Shown in pieces: positions 36,465 through 47,050 of a stretch of 64,000 bases of DNA. The stretch is from Hydrangea macrophylla (taxonomy: Eukaryota > Streptophyta > Magnoliopsida > Cornales > Hydrangeaceae): assembly GCA_033977485.1 (NCBI GenBank), contig CM066998.1, positions 31,683,501-31,747,500 of the forward strand, in the 5' to 3' direction. Each line of letters begins with the position of its first letter. The first letter of the stretch is position 1. The notes under the pieces are model-generated. The model saw only the letters and a list, made by a program, of their open reading frames with translations. It ran no database searches and was not told the origin of the DNA. A program made the position numbers and the translations under genes.

Positions 36465-37358
36465 CTAAGGCATATGGGGTGCAGACAATTGGGATGTAAT
36501 CCCTTGCTCCAATAAGTATTCCCTAAACTCTCCCAAGAGGTACTCTCCACCACGATCAGATCGTAGTGTCTTGATACATTTACTTAGATGCTTCTCCGTT
36601 TTAGCCTTGAAGTCTTTGAATTTCTCAAAGCATTCAGACTTACGCCGCATCAAGTAAATGTACCCATACCTTGAGTAATCATCGATGAAAGTGACAAAGT
36701 ACTCAAATCCCCTTCTTACTTGGACAGTCATAGGACCACACAAATCAGAGTGAACCAGTTCCAACGGCTCTTTAGCTCTATAGCCCTTGGCCGAGAACGG
36801 CCTCTTGGTCATTTTACCTTCCAAGCAGGATTCACAGACTGGAAGTGCCTCCACTTCCAATGAGCCTAATGGCCCATTTTGAACCAGTCTTTGAATCCTT
36901 TTCAAATTAATATGACCAAGGCGTAAGTGCCAAAGATGCGTTTGGTTCATCCTCGAAGGTTCTTTTCTCTTAAATGGCAAACTATTTGTGTTATTCAATT
37001 CATTAAGTTGCAGTATAGGAGAGATATGATTTATAATATAAAGATCATCCACCAATTGACCAGAACAAATAAAACGTTTATTTTCTTTAATAACTACTAC
37101 TTTATTAAAATGAACTGAATATCCATTCTTTACTAAACTAGAAACTGAAACTAAATTCCTTCTAATAGAAGGTACATAAAAGCAATTTCTTAATATTAAA
37201 ATCCTATCTCTACCAAAACTGAGATGTAGATCTCCTACTGCAACTGCTGCTACTCTCGTAACATTTCCCATATATAGATAAATCTCTCCATCACTGAGCT
37301 GCCTGGTTCCCTGGAACCCCTGCAAAGAATTGCATACATGATCAGTGGCTCCCGTATC
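36465..37358 (-). pseudogene. Copia B protease end and integrase N-terminal half
   Basis: The aspartic protease active site DTGA is read at 37347-37358, just downstream of a TGA stop at 37380-37382 in the same frame. Then come FYVPSIRRNLVSVSSL and the integrase zinc module: two His in LWHLRLGHINLKRI, two Cys in VCESCLEGKMTKRPF. The first DDE Asp is in LVHSDLCGPM and the second in FVTFIDDYSRYGYIY. The reading ends at the TAG at 36465, within the stretch that normally reads PHTPQQNG. The protein would process the polyprotein and insert the cDNA. Confidence 0.92.
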
Positions 37359-37379
37359 TACACACCAGGTACCGGTAGA

Positions 37380-37844
37380 TCAGACCGCTAAACACGATTC
37401 AACAACTAGTAAATGAGATTTACCTTGATTGTTCTGTCTGGCGAGATAAATGGGGCATTGCTTCTTCCAGTGTCCTGGCTGCTTACAAACAAAACATTTG
37501 CCTTTAGGCTTTCCCAGTTGTCCTCTTGGCCTTTGGATTGGCAGAGGACCCGCGGCCTTCTTTTGAGCCTTTTTCATTTTCTTCTTGCCTTTCGGCTTTG
37601 AAGTAGAACCTTTCTCAAACACAAGAGCACTCCCTGACTTTCTGTTGAGACCCTCAGCTGCCTGGAGTTCTTTAAGCAGCTCCGCCAAGGTATATTTAAA
37701 TTTTTTCATGTTGTAATTGAGGCAGAATTGCTTAAAAGACTCTGGCAGTGACTGGAGTACAATATTGACCTGGGTTTCCCCATCGATTTCAGCTCCAAGG
37801 ATCTCTAGTTCATTAAGAAGAGATATCATCTTAATTAAGAACAT
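37380..37844 (-). pseudogene. Copia B gag C-terminal part with zinc knuckle
   Basis: LNELEILGAEIDGETQVNI and the LPESFKQF region match the copia gag (UBN2-type) core. A basic stretch (KPKGKKKMKKAQKK) and one CCHC zinc knuckle, CFVCKQPGHWKKQC, follow; these bind RNA. The frame ends in TGA just before the protease motif. The N-terminal part of gag (37984-38241) is in another phase, so a frameshift lies in 37845-37983. Confidence 0.9.
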
Positions 37845-37983
37845 GATCCCTTACAGGCGTCCCCTTAGCCATGGTTGTGTTCATCAAGTCTTTCATAGCA
37901 ACCTGCCTAGCAGCACGACTTTAATCCCCGAACATCTCTCGGAGGCTCTCCATCATGTCATAGGCACTGGTCATTGACTGATG

Positions 37984-38241
37984 CTAATTTTGCAGAACAT
38001 TTGACATGGATGCCAAAATATAACACCGCACCATCTCATCAGCCTTGACCCATTTCTTGTGAGCCTGGGTTTCCTCAGTGGTTGCCCCCTCACCAGGTTG
38101 CTCAGGACATTCTTGAGTAAGCACAAACTTGTACTCTTTAGCAGTTAACACAATATCCAAATTTCTTTTCCATTCTATATAGTTTGGTCCAGTAAGTTTG
38201 TTTTCCTTAAGTATAACAGCAAGTGGATTGAAAGTACCCAT
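37984..38241 (-). pseudogene. Copia B gag N-terminal part
   Basis: It opens MGTFNPLAVILKENKLTG and PNYIEWKRNLDIVL, the start of plant copia Gag, and then EYKFVLTQECP. It stops after SNVLQN at 37984, where the family normally continues into the next block; that block is read in a different phase after 37844. Confidence 0.9.
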
Positions 38242-39605
38242 TTGAAAGCCTGAGAATCACATAACATAAATAATTACGTTTGGGAAAAAATTACTATGGA
38301 TTCGAGTTGAAAATATTGGTTCCCTCTACCATATTTGAAAGGAATCCGCCAGCAACCTGATACACCGTGAATAGTATGACTCGATGGGAAGCCATATACT
38401 ATCCATCATTTGTTCAGATAGACAATTGCCTTTTAATTTTACTATCCAGGCAATGTACTTTGCCTAATAAAATTAAACTGCTGACTTGCTTTGGTTCTAT
38501 AAATAATAATAGTGACTCAGATGGAGAGGATATTATTATTTATAGCTAAGTGTATACCATCACTTAATTCTAGGTCAAGAGTTCTGTGAGGAACACCTCT
38601 GATGGAGAGGTGACCCACACCAACAATCACCCAAAACATTCTTTTAAAGAAGTTTGTACTGGTGATTCCATGATCAACTACATCCGATAGGGAGGATGAC
38701 ACTAGAGCCATCACACAAAATTAATCATATCATCTACAAACCAGTGATGGAGACCATGGGATTTATACTTGATATAATCCCTCTCCCACTTAGAATTTTA
38801 AAAAAAATTTGAGGGTTATAATTTTTTAGAAAAACTTTTAATTTAATTAATAAAAAATGATGGAATACTTGACAAGGATTAATTCATCCTTACTTGTGAA
38901 ACCCACATGTGTAGATAATAAAATTATTCTATTCTCATGATTTTAGAAAATAAGTACTTACGTTTTCAAATTATGGAATTAGTTTTATTTCTAAATACAC
39001 ATGTAGTTGTCCATCATTTTAAATTAATATAAATTAAACATGCAGCCAGACATCTAAAATAGGTCTAGGAACAATTATCCATGTTGTCCTATTCATTAAA
39101 CATGAAACAATAATAATCATTCAATCACACATAAATAAGGAAACCACAATAAAATAGGAATCCCGCTATTATGGTCAAGCTGCAACTCTTGTAAAGAAAT
39201 CTTCATTGAACCCGATTAGCTCTATGTCGCCACTACACACGGGGTTGAGCTGCCTTCCAGAACAGTTTTCTGAAACTGCCTTCTGATACTGCTTCTAGAT
39301 CGATTTCGAAAACTGCTTGTAAAACTGCCTCACGAACCATCTTCACGGATTTACTTGAGATATATTACATAAACCCTATGCCTCCGTGAAAGAGTTCACA
39401 TGCTATATTAAAACAGCAAAATTAACCATGGATAAAACCATCGTGGGATCCAATCACACAAAATCAGTGACCATAATAGTGGAATAAGAACGCTACAAAA
39501 CAAGGGTTAGCACAGTTCTACATTCTATCCATCCATAAAAACACGCATAAGATCTGTTTTATTGGACAACATGGTTGCATCCAACCCATACGCAGAATCA
39601 ACGTT
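38242..39605 (-). other. Copia B leader, unusually long, non-coding
   Basis: About 1.36 kb separates the primer site from the gag start, much longer than the few hundred bases I expect of copia. It has no ORF of note. A 15-bp perfect inverted repeat lies at 38497-38511 and 38531-38545, and GATGGAGAGG occurs at about 38521 and 38599. Confidence 0.6.
38497..38545 (-). other. Perfect 15-bp stem-loop in copia B leader
   Basis: Arms CTATAAATAATAATA (38497-38511) and TATTATTATTTATAG (38531-38545) are exact reverse complements around a 19-nt loop. Position between primer site and gag is where packaging or dimerisation structures lie in other retroelements. That role here is inference. Confidence 0.75.
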
Positions 39606-39617
39606 GCTCTGATACCA
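39606..39617 (-). other. Copia B primer-binding site (tRNA-iMet type)
   Basis: The minus strand reads TGGTATCAGAGC one base inside the 5' LTR. This matches the 3' end of plant initiator tRNA-Met, the usual copia primer. Confidence 0.93.
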
Positions 39618-39618
39618 C

Positions 39619-41234
39619 TGATAGGAAACTGCATTCCCAGAATCCATTGACAGCACGTATAAGTTGGTACTGCAAAAAATTTACGTGAAAACTATAATAA
39701 CCCTACAAGGGCGGAACCAGGGTTACCTTAAACTGCTAAAACGGATTGCTGTAGTAGACAAATCGAGAACACGGGCTCGATAACAGCTCACGATCTTCTA
39801 CCGTATTCCTTTGCTGCCAGAATATCGAACTGAGTGTGGGCTCTTTCGAAATCCTTTATGTTTTCTGCTCTTCCCTCTTTACGTTCTATTTTCTAATCCC
39901 AGTTATAACACTCTCGTTGATTGCTGTGACGATTCAATCCCGATCACATTGATCCGACAAAGATGTGTTCGTCAGGAGGACTAAACGATCTCCGATTTAC
40001 TTGAATTTTTTACAGCAGCTCCGTCTCGACGTCAGAAACGACGTGTAAAAAATTCAGCAACTTTCGATCCGTATCGAGCAGTCCGAAGTTCTTTAAGTGA
40101 GCGTTGTCCGACGCTAGCGATCTTCACTCCTATGTCTCTTGAATGCTCACAGAGACTAGGGTTTGGTGGAAACCCTTCTAGAAGAAAGCTAGGAGGTCAA
40201 GGGAAGCTTAGAATGTGAAATCATGCAACCTGAGAGAAGAGCCAAGGCAGCATATATATAGGCTACGATAGAGACCATAAGAAGTCAATAAGGAATAGGC
40301 TTCCTTATGGAATTAGGAAACCCTAATTCGAACTGAATCAGATTCCTATTTCCATAAATTATAATTCATACCACTAAAGAATTATAATTGCACTCCTACC
40401 CTTATCTCAAAAATATATTTCGAGCTCCATGTTATTAAATGCTTATTATCTCCCCATGTTAAGATTACAGATATCCATTAATTAAATATAATTACTGACA
40501 ATCATATTTAATTAATCTCTTAAAATTCCTTGAGATCCTCTGCTTAACTTATCTGATATGTCGGATACAAAATCTACTTGCAGGGTTTGACATAATCAAA
40601 ACTTATAAGCTTTCTCAAGGGGATATCATCACTCCCAAAATTGAGACATGGATTCCATCATTAATTAATATCCACCACACAATTAATATTGCCACCCAAT
40701 CCAATGAGATATTAACCCATTTAAGGATCTCACCCTTTTGGGGATCAAAGTGTAAATATCAAATTTACGTTTCTATAAACTAACTTAGGATTTAGAGCAT
40801 AAGCACTCATAATAGCCATGAGGTATTAATTATCTTATAAGTCAGTATAAAAATAATTACCCCAAGTCGGTCCTTTTTAATACACATAGTGTACCAGCAT
40901 AGTGAGTTGAAACTGTACCGTTTCCCGCAGTCAAGACAAACCTACTACAACACCATGCTGCAGTCCTACCGATGGTGTGTCCAATCCCATCTAAGACTAT
41001 AAACCAAAATCTTACATTCTACAATATCTAGTGGTCTGATCTTCCGTGTGTAAGCCGAACTCTACACACCAAACCACCTACCATGTAGAATGAGAGACAC
41101 ACATGCATAATATTAAATAAATAATATAATACAAACATTGCCCACACAGATTCTCATAAAAATGGAATAACTGATTTTTTTAAAAATAATAAATTAACTA
41201 CATAAAGCAGGGCTTTTAGTATACATCCCTAACA
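39619..41234 (-). repeat. Copia B 5' LTR
   Basis: It is 1616 bp and is the right copy, near-identical to 32894-34504. On the plus strand it begins TGATAGGAAACTGC and ends CATCCCTAACA, then the duplicate AACCC. Confidence 0.95.
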
Positions 41235-41282
41235 AACCCAAAATCAGAAATTCTGATCTGCGAAACCAGAGATTTTGGGTTC

Positions 41283-41302
41283 GATCCCCAGCAGAGTCGT
41301 CA
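41283..41302 (-). other. LARD primer-binding site
   Basis: The minus strand reads TGACGACTCTGCTGGGGATC three bases inside the 5' LTR. It resembles the TGGCGACTC-type primer site that I associate with Ogre/TAT elements, with one G-to-A change. The matching tRNA is not certain. Confidence 0.65.
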
Positions 41303-41305
41303 GAT

Positions 41306-44300
41306 TATGGATATCGCATTTTTCTTACCCACAGCTTTTCTTTTAAAATCTTTTTTGATTTAAAACACAAAACAATGAGTCACCACTTAATTTTTTTAAA
41401 AGGAAAAATTAAGAAACCGTTTCAAAAGGAAACTGATATTTTGCGAAACCAAAGATTAACTAGGTCCGGGGATTATGGAATAAGAAGGGAAGGAGTCCAT
41501 CGGACTAAAACACCCCTTCTCATCATATCTCGCGATAGGCCTCTACTTAACATCCTTTTAATCGAATTATTAACTTAAATGTGTCCTCAACTAATACATA
41601 TGTATAAATATACATTACAAAAGCATGTCTAAAGGGTGTAAGATTGCAAATGATAAAATATCATTCAAAAATCACATAATTCGAGTAGCAAGCAATATGA
41701 TATGCAATAGGGAACAAGAGAACTTACCCGAGATCCAGCAGCGATATTAAACGTGCAATGCATACAAATGAAAGAAAATCCTATAAAAGAGTCTCTAATC
41801 GTATGTATTCACACAAGGCAAGTTCCTAATTCTAATGTGTCGCGCATGGAGTCATAAAATCTATAAAATCATATAAAAAAGTTAAACTGAGGGAGAGTAA
41901 GAAAAGGGTCATACCTCGTCGGCGCTACAAAACAAGGGTTAGTCCACATGATATATAGCATGAAAGAATTTGAATAATGATCCTAAGCCTCTAACCTATA
42001 TCTATTAAATGTAATTGACCTAAAGCAAATGAATCCTAACTATAAATGTCAAGTTACATGAATGCAAACTTAAACAAGAAGAAGCCATGAAGTACTTATT
42101 GATCTAGGTCACTTTGAATTTTAAATTCAAGCTTAACTAATCGTTATTGAGACATGGTTTGAACCTTAACTCATGAAAATATCAACTAAGCCATTATTCA
42201 TAAGATTGATTAAAACTATTGCAGAATTTTGGAAATTGCTGAGAGCAGATCAGAACTTTAAAGAAGTAGATAGCACGGTTACCGTGGTTTGATCTTGGTG
42301 AATTTTGGACACAAGATGCCCAAAAAAGAAATCAAAGTTTCAACGGTTGGATCTCCGGGAATTGGACAAAAACTAGACATCACTCAGGGTTCTACAACCT
42401 TCTGTCCAGAGTTCTTGCACGATTTTCTAAAAATAGCAAAAAAATCAGAAATGCTTTGTTCTTTTTAGGGTGGTTTCCTAACACATTAACCTACTTAGAA
42501 AAAATTATTTTGGGTCACAAAAACTTGATTAAGGTTCTGATTTACTTATTTCAAAAGAGTGTTACTGTTCTGAAACTCTGGACAGATTGTAGTGACTTCA
42601 CAGAACTCATGACCAAACCACCCAAAACATGAAACTACCTTAAAACAAAAATTACAGTGGTAGAAATTGGAGTTATAAACACTTTCCCATTGGTTTCATT
42701 CAATTCCAACGGTCTGATTTCGAACTAAAAATCCTTGATCAAAAACAGTTTATGAACCCACTGTTTTCATTTGTCAAGCTCAACTTTGTTGGTTAACCTC
42801 AACTATTAAACCATAATGTTGGGCTTAAACCAAATCATTCCTCCTACCATTTGATGGTCATTGGAGGTTAAAGACACCTTAGACTTATGGACTTTGATGA
42901 AGTATGAAATGAACTTCACAAAATCACAAACAATGAACTCAAACTTATGGACCAAAGCTTGGATTCAACTTATTACTCCTACCATTTGATGGTCATTGGA
43001 GGCTAAAAATACACATACATATAGGTAGGTATTAATGAAGTATGAAGAACTTCACAAAACCTAAGAAAATGATTAGCCTAAACCATAGAGATGGATTTAG
43101 ACTAAGCTATTCCCCCTACCATTTGATGGTCATTGGAGGCTAATGACACTTGAACTTTAGGTTTTAATGAAGTATGAGGAACTTCATAAAACTTCAAGAA
43201 GGGATGAGCTCAAACTATGGATGAAGTTTAGACTCATTGACTTAATGTACTAAAAATCTACTTCAATACCTTCCTGAATTATAAGTTCACAAGGATATTG
43301 AAGGATTCTAAACACAAGGATTCAAATAAGACATTGAAAGTCTCTTGAGCTACTAAATATACTAATTAGTTTAGAGTTTTACCTCTAAGTATCCTCAACT
43401 TCTTGGTTTCTTCAAGGCCTTCTCCAAATGATGATCAAACTCTTCTTCTAATTCTTTCTTTCAAGCAAATCTCTCTATATTACTCTCTAATTTGGTGGAT
43501 ATTTAAAGAGAATCAACCTAGGGATCCTAACATTCCATTTTTTCGAGTTAGTAGTAATGGGATATATACCTTCTTTATATAGGCAATCTTTAGGGGTTAT
43601 TTTGGGAAATTCCCAGCCAAAAACCCTAATTCCCGCCGCCACTTGATGGTATAAACCGACCTACTTTTGGACAGACTGTCACAAAAACGCGGCACTCGGA
43701 GAAACTTAGCGGCACTCACTGAGAGCCGTTGTGGCACTCACTGGATGCCGGAGCGGTACTCGCTGAACGGCATTCACTGACTGCCGTTCGTGCACCCCGA
43801 CTGCCGCTGCACTGCAATTCAGCGCTTAGTTTCATTTTATGTCATTTAAGTAAATACTTTACTTAAGACATTAAATGTAATTAAGTAAATACCCCCCATT
43901 TGGATTCAATAAAAATATCTAAAAAATCAAAATCCTTAAGAAAAAAAAGTCAACTCTCCATCTGAAGGCAAAATATCGATTTTCTGCACAATTCTCCTTA
44001 AAAGCCTTTTGATTTCACCATGTTTCCTTTCATTTAAAAATTCTTAAAAATCATTTCTAGCATAAGGGAGACCCAATGAACAATTACCGGGACTTTTCAT
44101 CTTGAAATTCAGAAATTTTACGATTGACTCCCTTTTGACCGGTTGACTTTTCACTGGGTCAACTGTTGACTTTGTTTTTCGGGGTTCATGCTGAATTTCT
44201 CTTCTTTTTTCTTTTCTTTTTAAATTGGAAGAGCTTTCGAAAGAGTTTGAATCACCTTTTGGGAGTCCTAGGTTACTTCGGACATTGTCATCATCGGATC

Positions 44301-44354
44301 TTAGAGGTAATACTCCCCTTAATTCGACGTTTGGTCAAAATTGGGGTGTCTACA
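41306..44354 (-). repeat. LARD 5' LTR (right copy)
   Basis: It is 3049 bp and begins TATGGATATCGC where the other copy has TGTGG, a transition that destroys the terminal TG. It ends GGGGTGTCTACA and is followed by the duplicate AACCC at 44355-44359. It is shorter than the left copy mainly by the 213-bp difference near 43337. Confidence 0.92.
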
Positions 44355-44999
44355 AACCCTCAGAGTAATGATTCAAACGACGCATTGGAATATTGAAGTT
44401 CAACATACAAAATCAGAGTTTAATACTAAACTATTACAAATCTTAAGTGTCTGCAGAAACGTAATTAAAGTATTACGGCAACATACGCCGATTATAAACT
44501 TAACTATTACAGAGTCTCTAAAACATAAACATAAACTACAGCGAAGCTCTAGGTCCTCAACTCGCATAGTAGTCGTTTCCAACATAGCCTTTGTCATAGT
44601 AAGCTTCCTATCATAGTCTCTTGTCATGTATTCTTCACCTGCGTTCTCATAACCTTGGCCAGTAGGACGTGGAATATCTAGGGCACAAAATGCCGTCAAC
44701 TACGAAACTAAATGAATGCAAATACTAACAGAGTATCTATAGATATGCAGTATACATAAACAACATTTTTAAAGGATTATCTCATCGTTCACATACATGT
44801 ATGCTCCAACCCAATATAACAACTGACATTGTGCCAACCGATCCCAAATCATAACATAGACTCTTGGGTCCACACCTCGCACATAGCTTTACATCTCACG
44901 ATACTCAACTCCGACCTATAGTCCCATACCGTACGACCTATCAAACCCAACATGAAGTCCCCACTTCTAATCAACATATCATTCGGCCAACACTCCCTG

Positions 45000-45600
45000 A
45001 TTTACTCCCTTTCACGATGTGACCTCCTTAGTCTCGGTCTTGGACTAAAGTGACATATCCCTTAGCCACTATCAGACTTCCTGTCCCGGTATCCCCTAGC
45101 CACTATCAGACTTCCCATCCCGGTTATAGACTAAGGCAATATTCCTTTAGCCTCTCTCGGACTAGGTTCATGATGTAATATCCCTCTTAGCCTCGGTCAT
45201 GGACTAAAGTGACATATCCCTTTAGCTTCTATCAGACTTCCCGTCTCGGTCATGGATTAAGGTAATATTCCTTTAGCCTCAATTGGACTAAGATGATAGC
45301 ATCGACATAACCCTTAGTCTCGGTCTTGGACTAACATGACCATATCCCTTAGCCTATGTCGGATCTCTCATGTCTCGGTCTTGGACTAAGGCGACATTCT
45401 GTTAGCCTCCATCGCACCAGGGTGCTAGTCACATTATAGTTCCCTCTATATGTATCCCTTAGCCTCTATCAGACCTCCCATCTCGGTCATGGACTAAAAT
45501 GACATATCCCGCAGTCTCTATCAAACTTCCCTTATCTTAGTCTTGGACTAAGGTGATATTCCTTTAATCTCTGTCGGACAAAGGTGATATAGGTACCCAA
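45000..45600. repeat. Irregular tandem array in chromovirus LTR
   Basis: Phrases like CTCGGTCTTGGACTAA, TGACATATCCCTTAGCC and CTATCAGACTTCCC recur about ten times at spacings of roughly 50-70 bp, in a rearranged order. No coding frame is evident. Confidence 0.85.
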
Positions 45601-45984
45601 CCAAACAACATCTATTTTACCATGAAACCTGACACGCAGTCCCAGCTTTCTTAACACATACCCGAACTCACACCCATCTGATTATCTTAACTAATTCGGA
45701 TATCGCATTCGACATTGTATGATCTTCACAATAGCATTCACGCGCACCAATATAAATAGTAGCGACCTCTACGGTCAATAGACCCGCTACTATGCATGAC
45801 AATTTCTCAATTCGATTAATAACATTATATCGTCATTATACAAGTGGTTCCACTGTTTAATGCATTACCTCCATTATTCAACATGTATATTATCCCAATA
45901 CAGCATCCCAACATCAACGCATGATAATAAATAGCTTAACAGTCCATCAGATGTAAACAGACTAATCATTTACCAATCTGACAT

Positions 45985-46110
45985 GTTCAATCGATTGAAG
46001 TCATTTCAATCGATTGAACAATTTAAGGTTGATCGATTGAACTAAATTCAATTGATTGAGATCTGTCTGTGTTCAATCGATCGATACCAAGTTCGATCGA
46101 TTGATAAGTG
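45985..46110. repeat. Palindrome cluster 1 in chromovirus LTR (TCAATCGATTGA)
   Basis: Six near-palindromes in about 125 bp: TTCAATCGATTGAA, TTCAATCGATTGAAC, TGATCGATTGAAC, TTCAATTGATTGA, TTCAATCGATCGAT and TTCGATCGATTGAT. A second cluster is at 46605-46762. Confidence 0.88.
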
Positions 46111-46299
46111 GTTTTCTTCTCAGAATGAACTGGACCTCCCTCGCACGTTCGAGGTCCGTTCTTTCTTGCTTAAACATGTATATACAAATATATCTATGCT
46201 ACTAAGTGAGTATAGGCACTCACTGTAAAGTTCGGTGATACCGGTGACATATGGGGTTGCCATAGGTGGTGTTTGATGAGCTCTCTCTCTTCCTCCGCT

Positions 46300-46555
46300 T
46301 TCTTTTTCTCCTTCTCTTTCAGTTTTTCTCTCTCTCTCATACTCCTCCTTTTCCTTCTCCTTCTCCTTCTTCTCTCTCTGGCCGAAAATGTGTATAAGGG
46401 TATGTTTATATATATCCGGTGTGTGTATATATATATGTATATGAGTGCGTATGTATATATAATCTTGTATTTCTCTCTCTAACCCTCTCCAATAGTTCAA
46501 CCAACCTTGTGTGTGTGTAAATATGTTACATATATATATATATATATATATATAG
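46300..46555. repeat. CT-rich and TA microsatellites
   Basis: TTTCTC and CTTCTC runs occupy about 46285-46380, and a TA run is at about 46530-46553. They produce a Glu/Arg-rich minus-strand open frame (46120-46596), which I reject as a gene. Confidence 0.85.
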
Positions 46556-46604
46556 GAGAGGTGAGTGAATGAGAGCCGTGGAAATGAACTTGGCAACCAA
46601 GTTC

Positions 46605-46762
46605 AATCATTTTTGATTGATTGAAGTGGGGTTGATCGATAATAGATCAAAAGTGAGTCCACGTATGGATTGAGGTCGGCAGCTTTTCAATCGATTGAGG
46701 AATGTTCGATCGATTGAAACTACACAAGTTTAATCGCTTAAAGAAAGTTCGATCGATTGATA
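46605..46762. repeat. Palindrome cluster 2 in chromovirus LTR
   Basis: It includes TTGATTGATTGAA, TTGATCGATAA, TTCAATCGATTGA, TTCGATCGATTGAA and TTCGATCGATTGAT. On the minus strand it precedes the TATA-like box at 46405-46415, placing it in U3. Confidence 0.85.
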
Positions 46763-46852
46763 AAGGCATTCAAGGACGGGCAAGTGTAAACATTTTGAGC
46801 CTTATCTATATTGAAAGTACTAAAAAGTACAATGAAAATTGTGGGGATTACA

Positions 46853-47050
46853 TCATCCCTCTCTAAATAAAGATTTCTTCCCCGAAATCTGAACGAAGCG
46901 TCGCTAAACAAATCTCGATACTTCGCGTGCATTTTTGACTCTAACTCCCAAGAAGCTTCTCCTTCATCGTTAAACTTCCACTGGATCTTCACCAACGGTT
47001 CTTTATTCCTCAACATCTTACTCCTCGATCCAAAATTCGTACTAGTCTTT
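46853..47050 (-). pseudogene. Chromovirus C-terminal chromodomain-like tail
   Basis: MLRNKEPLVKIQWKFNDEGEA followed by SWELESKMHAKYRDLF is the end of a chromovirus polyprotein, where a chromodomain-related module directs integration to certain chromatin. The coding end overlaps a 7-bp-arm hairpin (46871-46890) and the polypurine tract, and the open frame runs on into the LTR to 46738. Upstream to about 47230 the integrase C-terminal (GPY/F-like) text can be read, for example VHNVFHISMLRKCAHN at about 47110-47160. Confidence 0.85.

Larger units (their letters stand above)
32894..41234 (-). mobile_element. Ty1/copia element B, nested in the LARD
   Basis: This is a complete element in outline. 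LTRs at 32894-34504 and 39619-41234 both run from TGATAGG to CTAACA on the plus strand, and the 5-bp duplication AACCC (32889-32893 and 41235-41239) is perfect. A tRNA-iMet-type primer site and a polypurine tract are in place for minus-strand orientation. Comparing the LTRs by eye gives about 34 substitutions and two small indels in 1.6 kb (about 2%), so insertion is recent on a plant time scale. Gag, protease, integrase, RT and part of RNase H follow in copia order, but with one frameshift, three stops and a deletion. Confidence 0.95.
21886..44354 (-). mobile_element. LARD: large non-coding LTR element with Ogre/TAT-like ends
   Basis: Two long LTRs (21886-25173 and 41306-44354) flank an interior without any retroviral ORF of its own. 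The target duplication AACCC at 21881-21885 and 44355-44359 fixes the ends. On the minus strand the element starts TGTAGACACCCC, and its polypurine tract reads AAGAGGGGCAAAC; these ends are like those of the Ogre/TAT gypsy lineage (family knowledge from memory). With the nested copia removed the interior is about 7.8 kb and mostly repeats. It must have borrowed proteins from a relative. The copia element at 32894-41234 sits inside it, only about 66 bp from the right LTR. Confidence 0.88.
44360..46852 (-). repeat. Chromovirus 3' LTR, main piece
   Basis: It continues from 21885 and ends TTGTGGGGATTACA. On the minus strand this is the LTR start TGTAATCCCC, right after the polypurine tract. It holds a GGACTAA/CCTTAGCC array, two clusters of TCGATCGATTGA-like palindromes, CT-rich and TA microsatellites, and a minus-strand TATA-like box at 46405-46415. 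Confidence 0.85.

Noticed and set aside
46120..46596. 158-codon Glu/Arg-rich minus-strand ORF
   Set aside because: Reading of CT-rich and TA microsatellites inside the chromovirus LTR.
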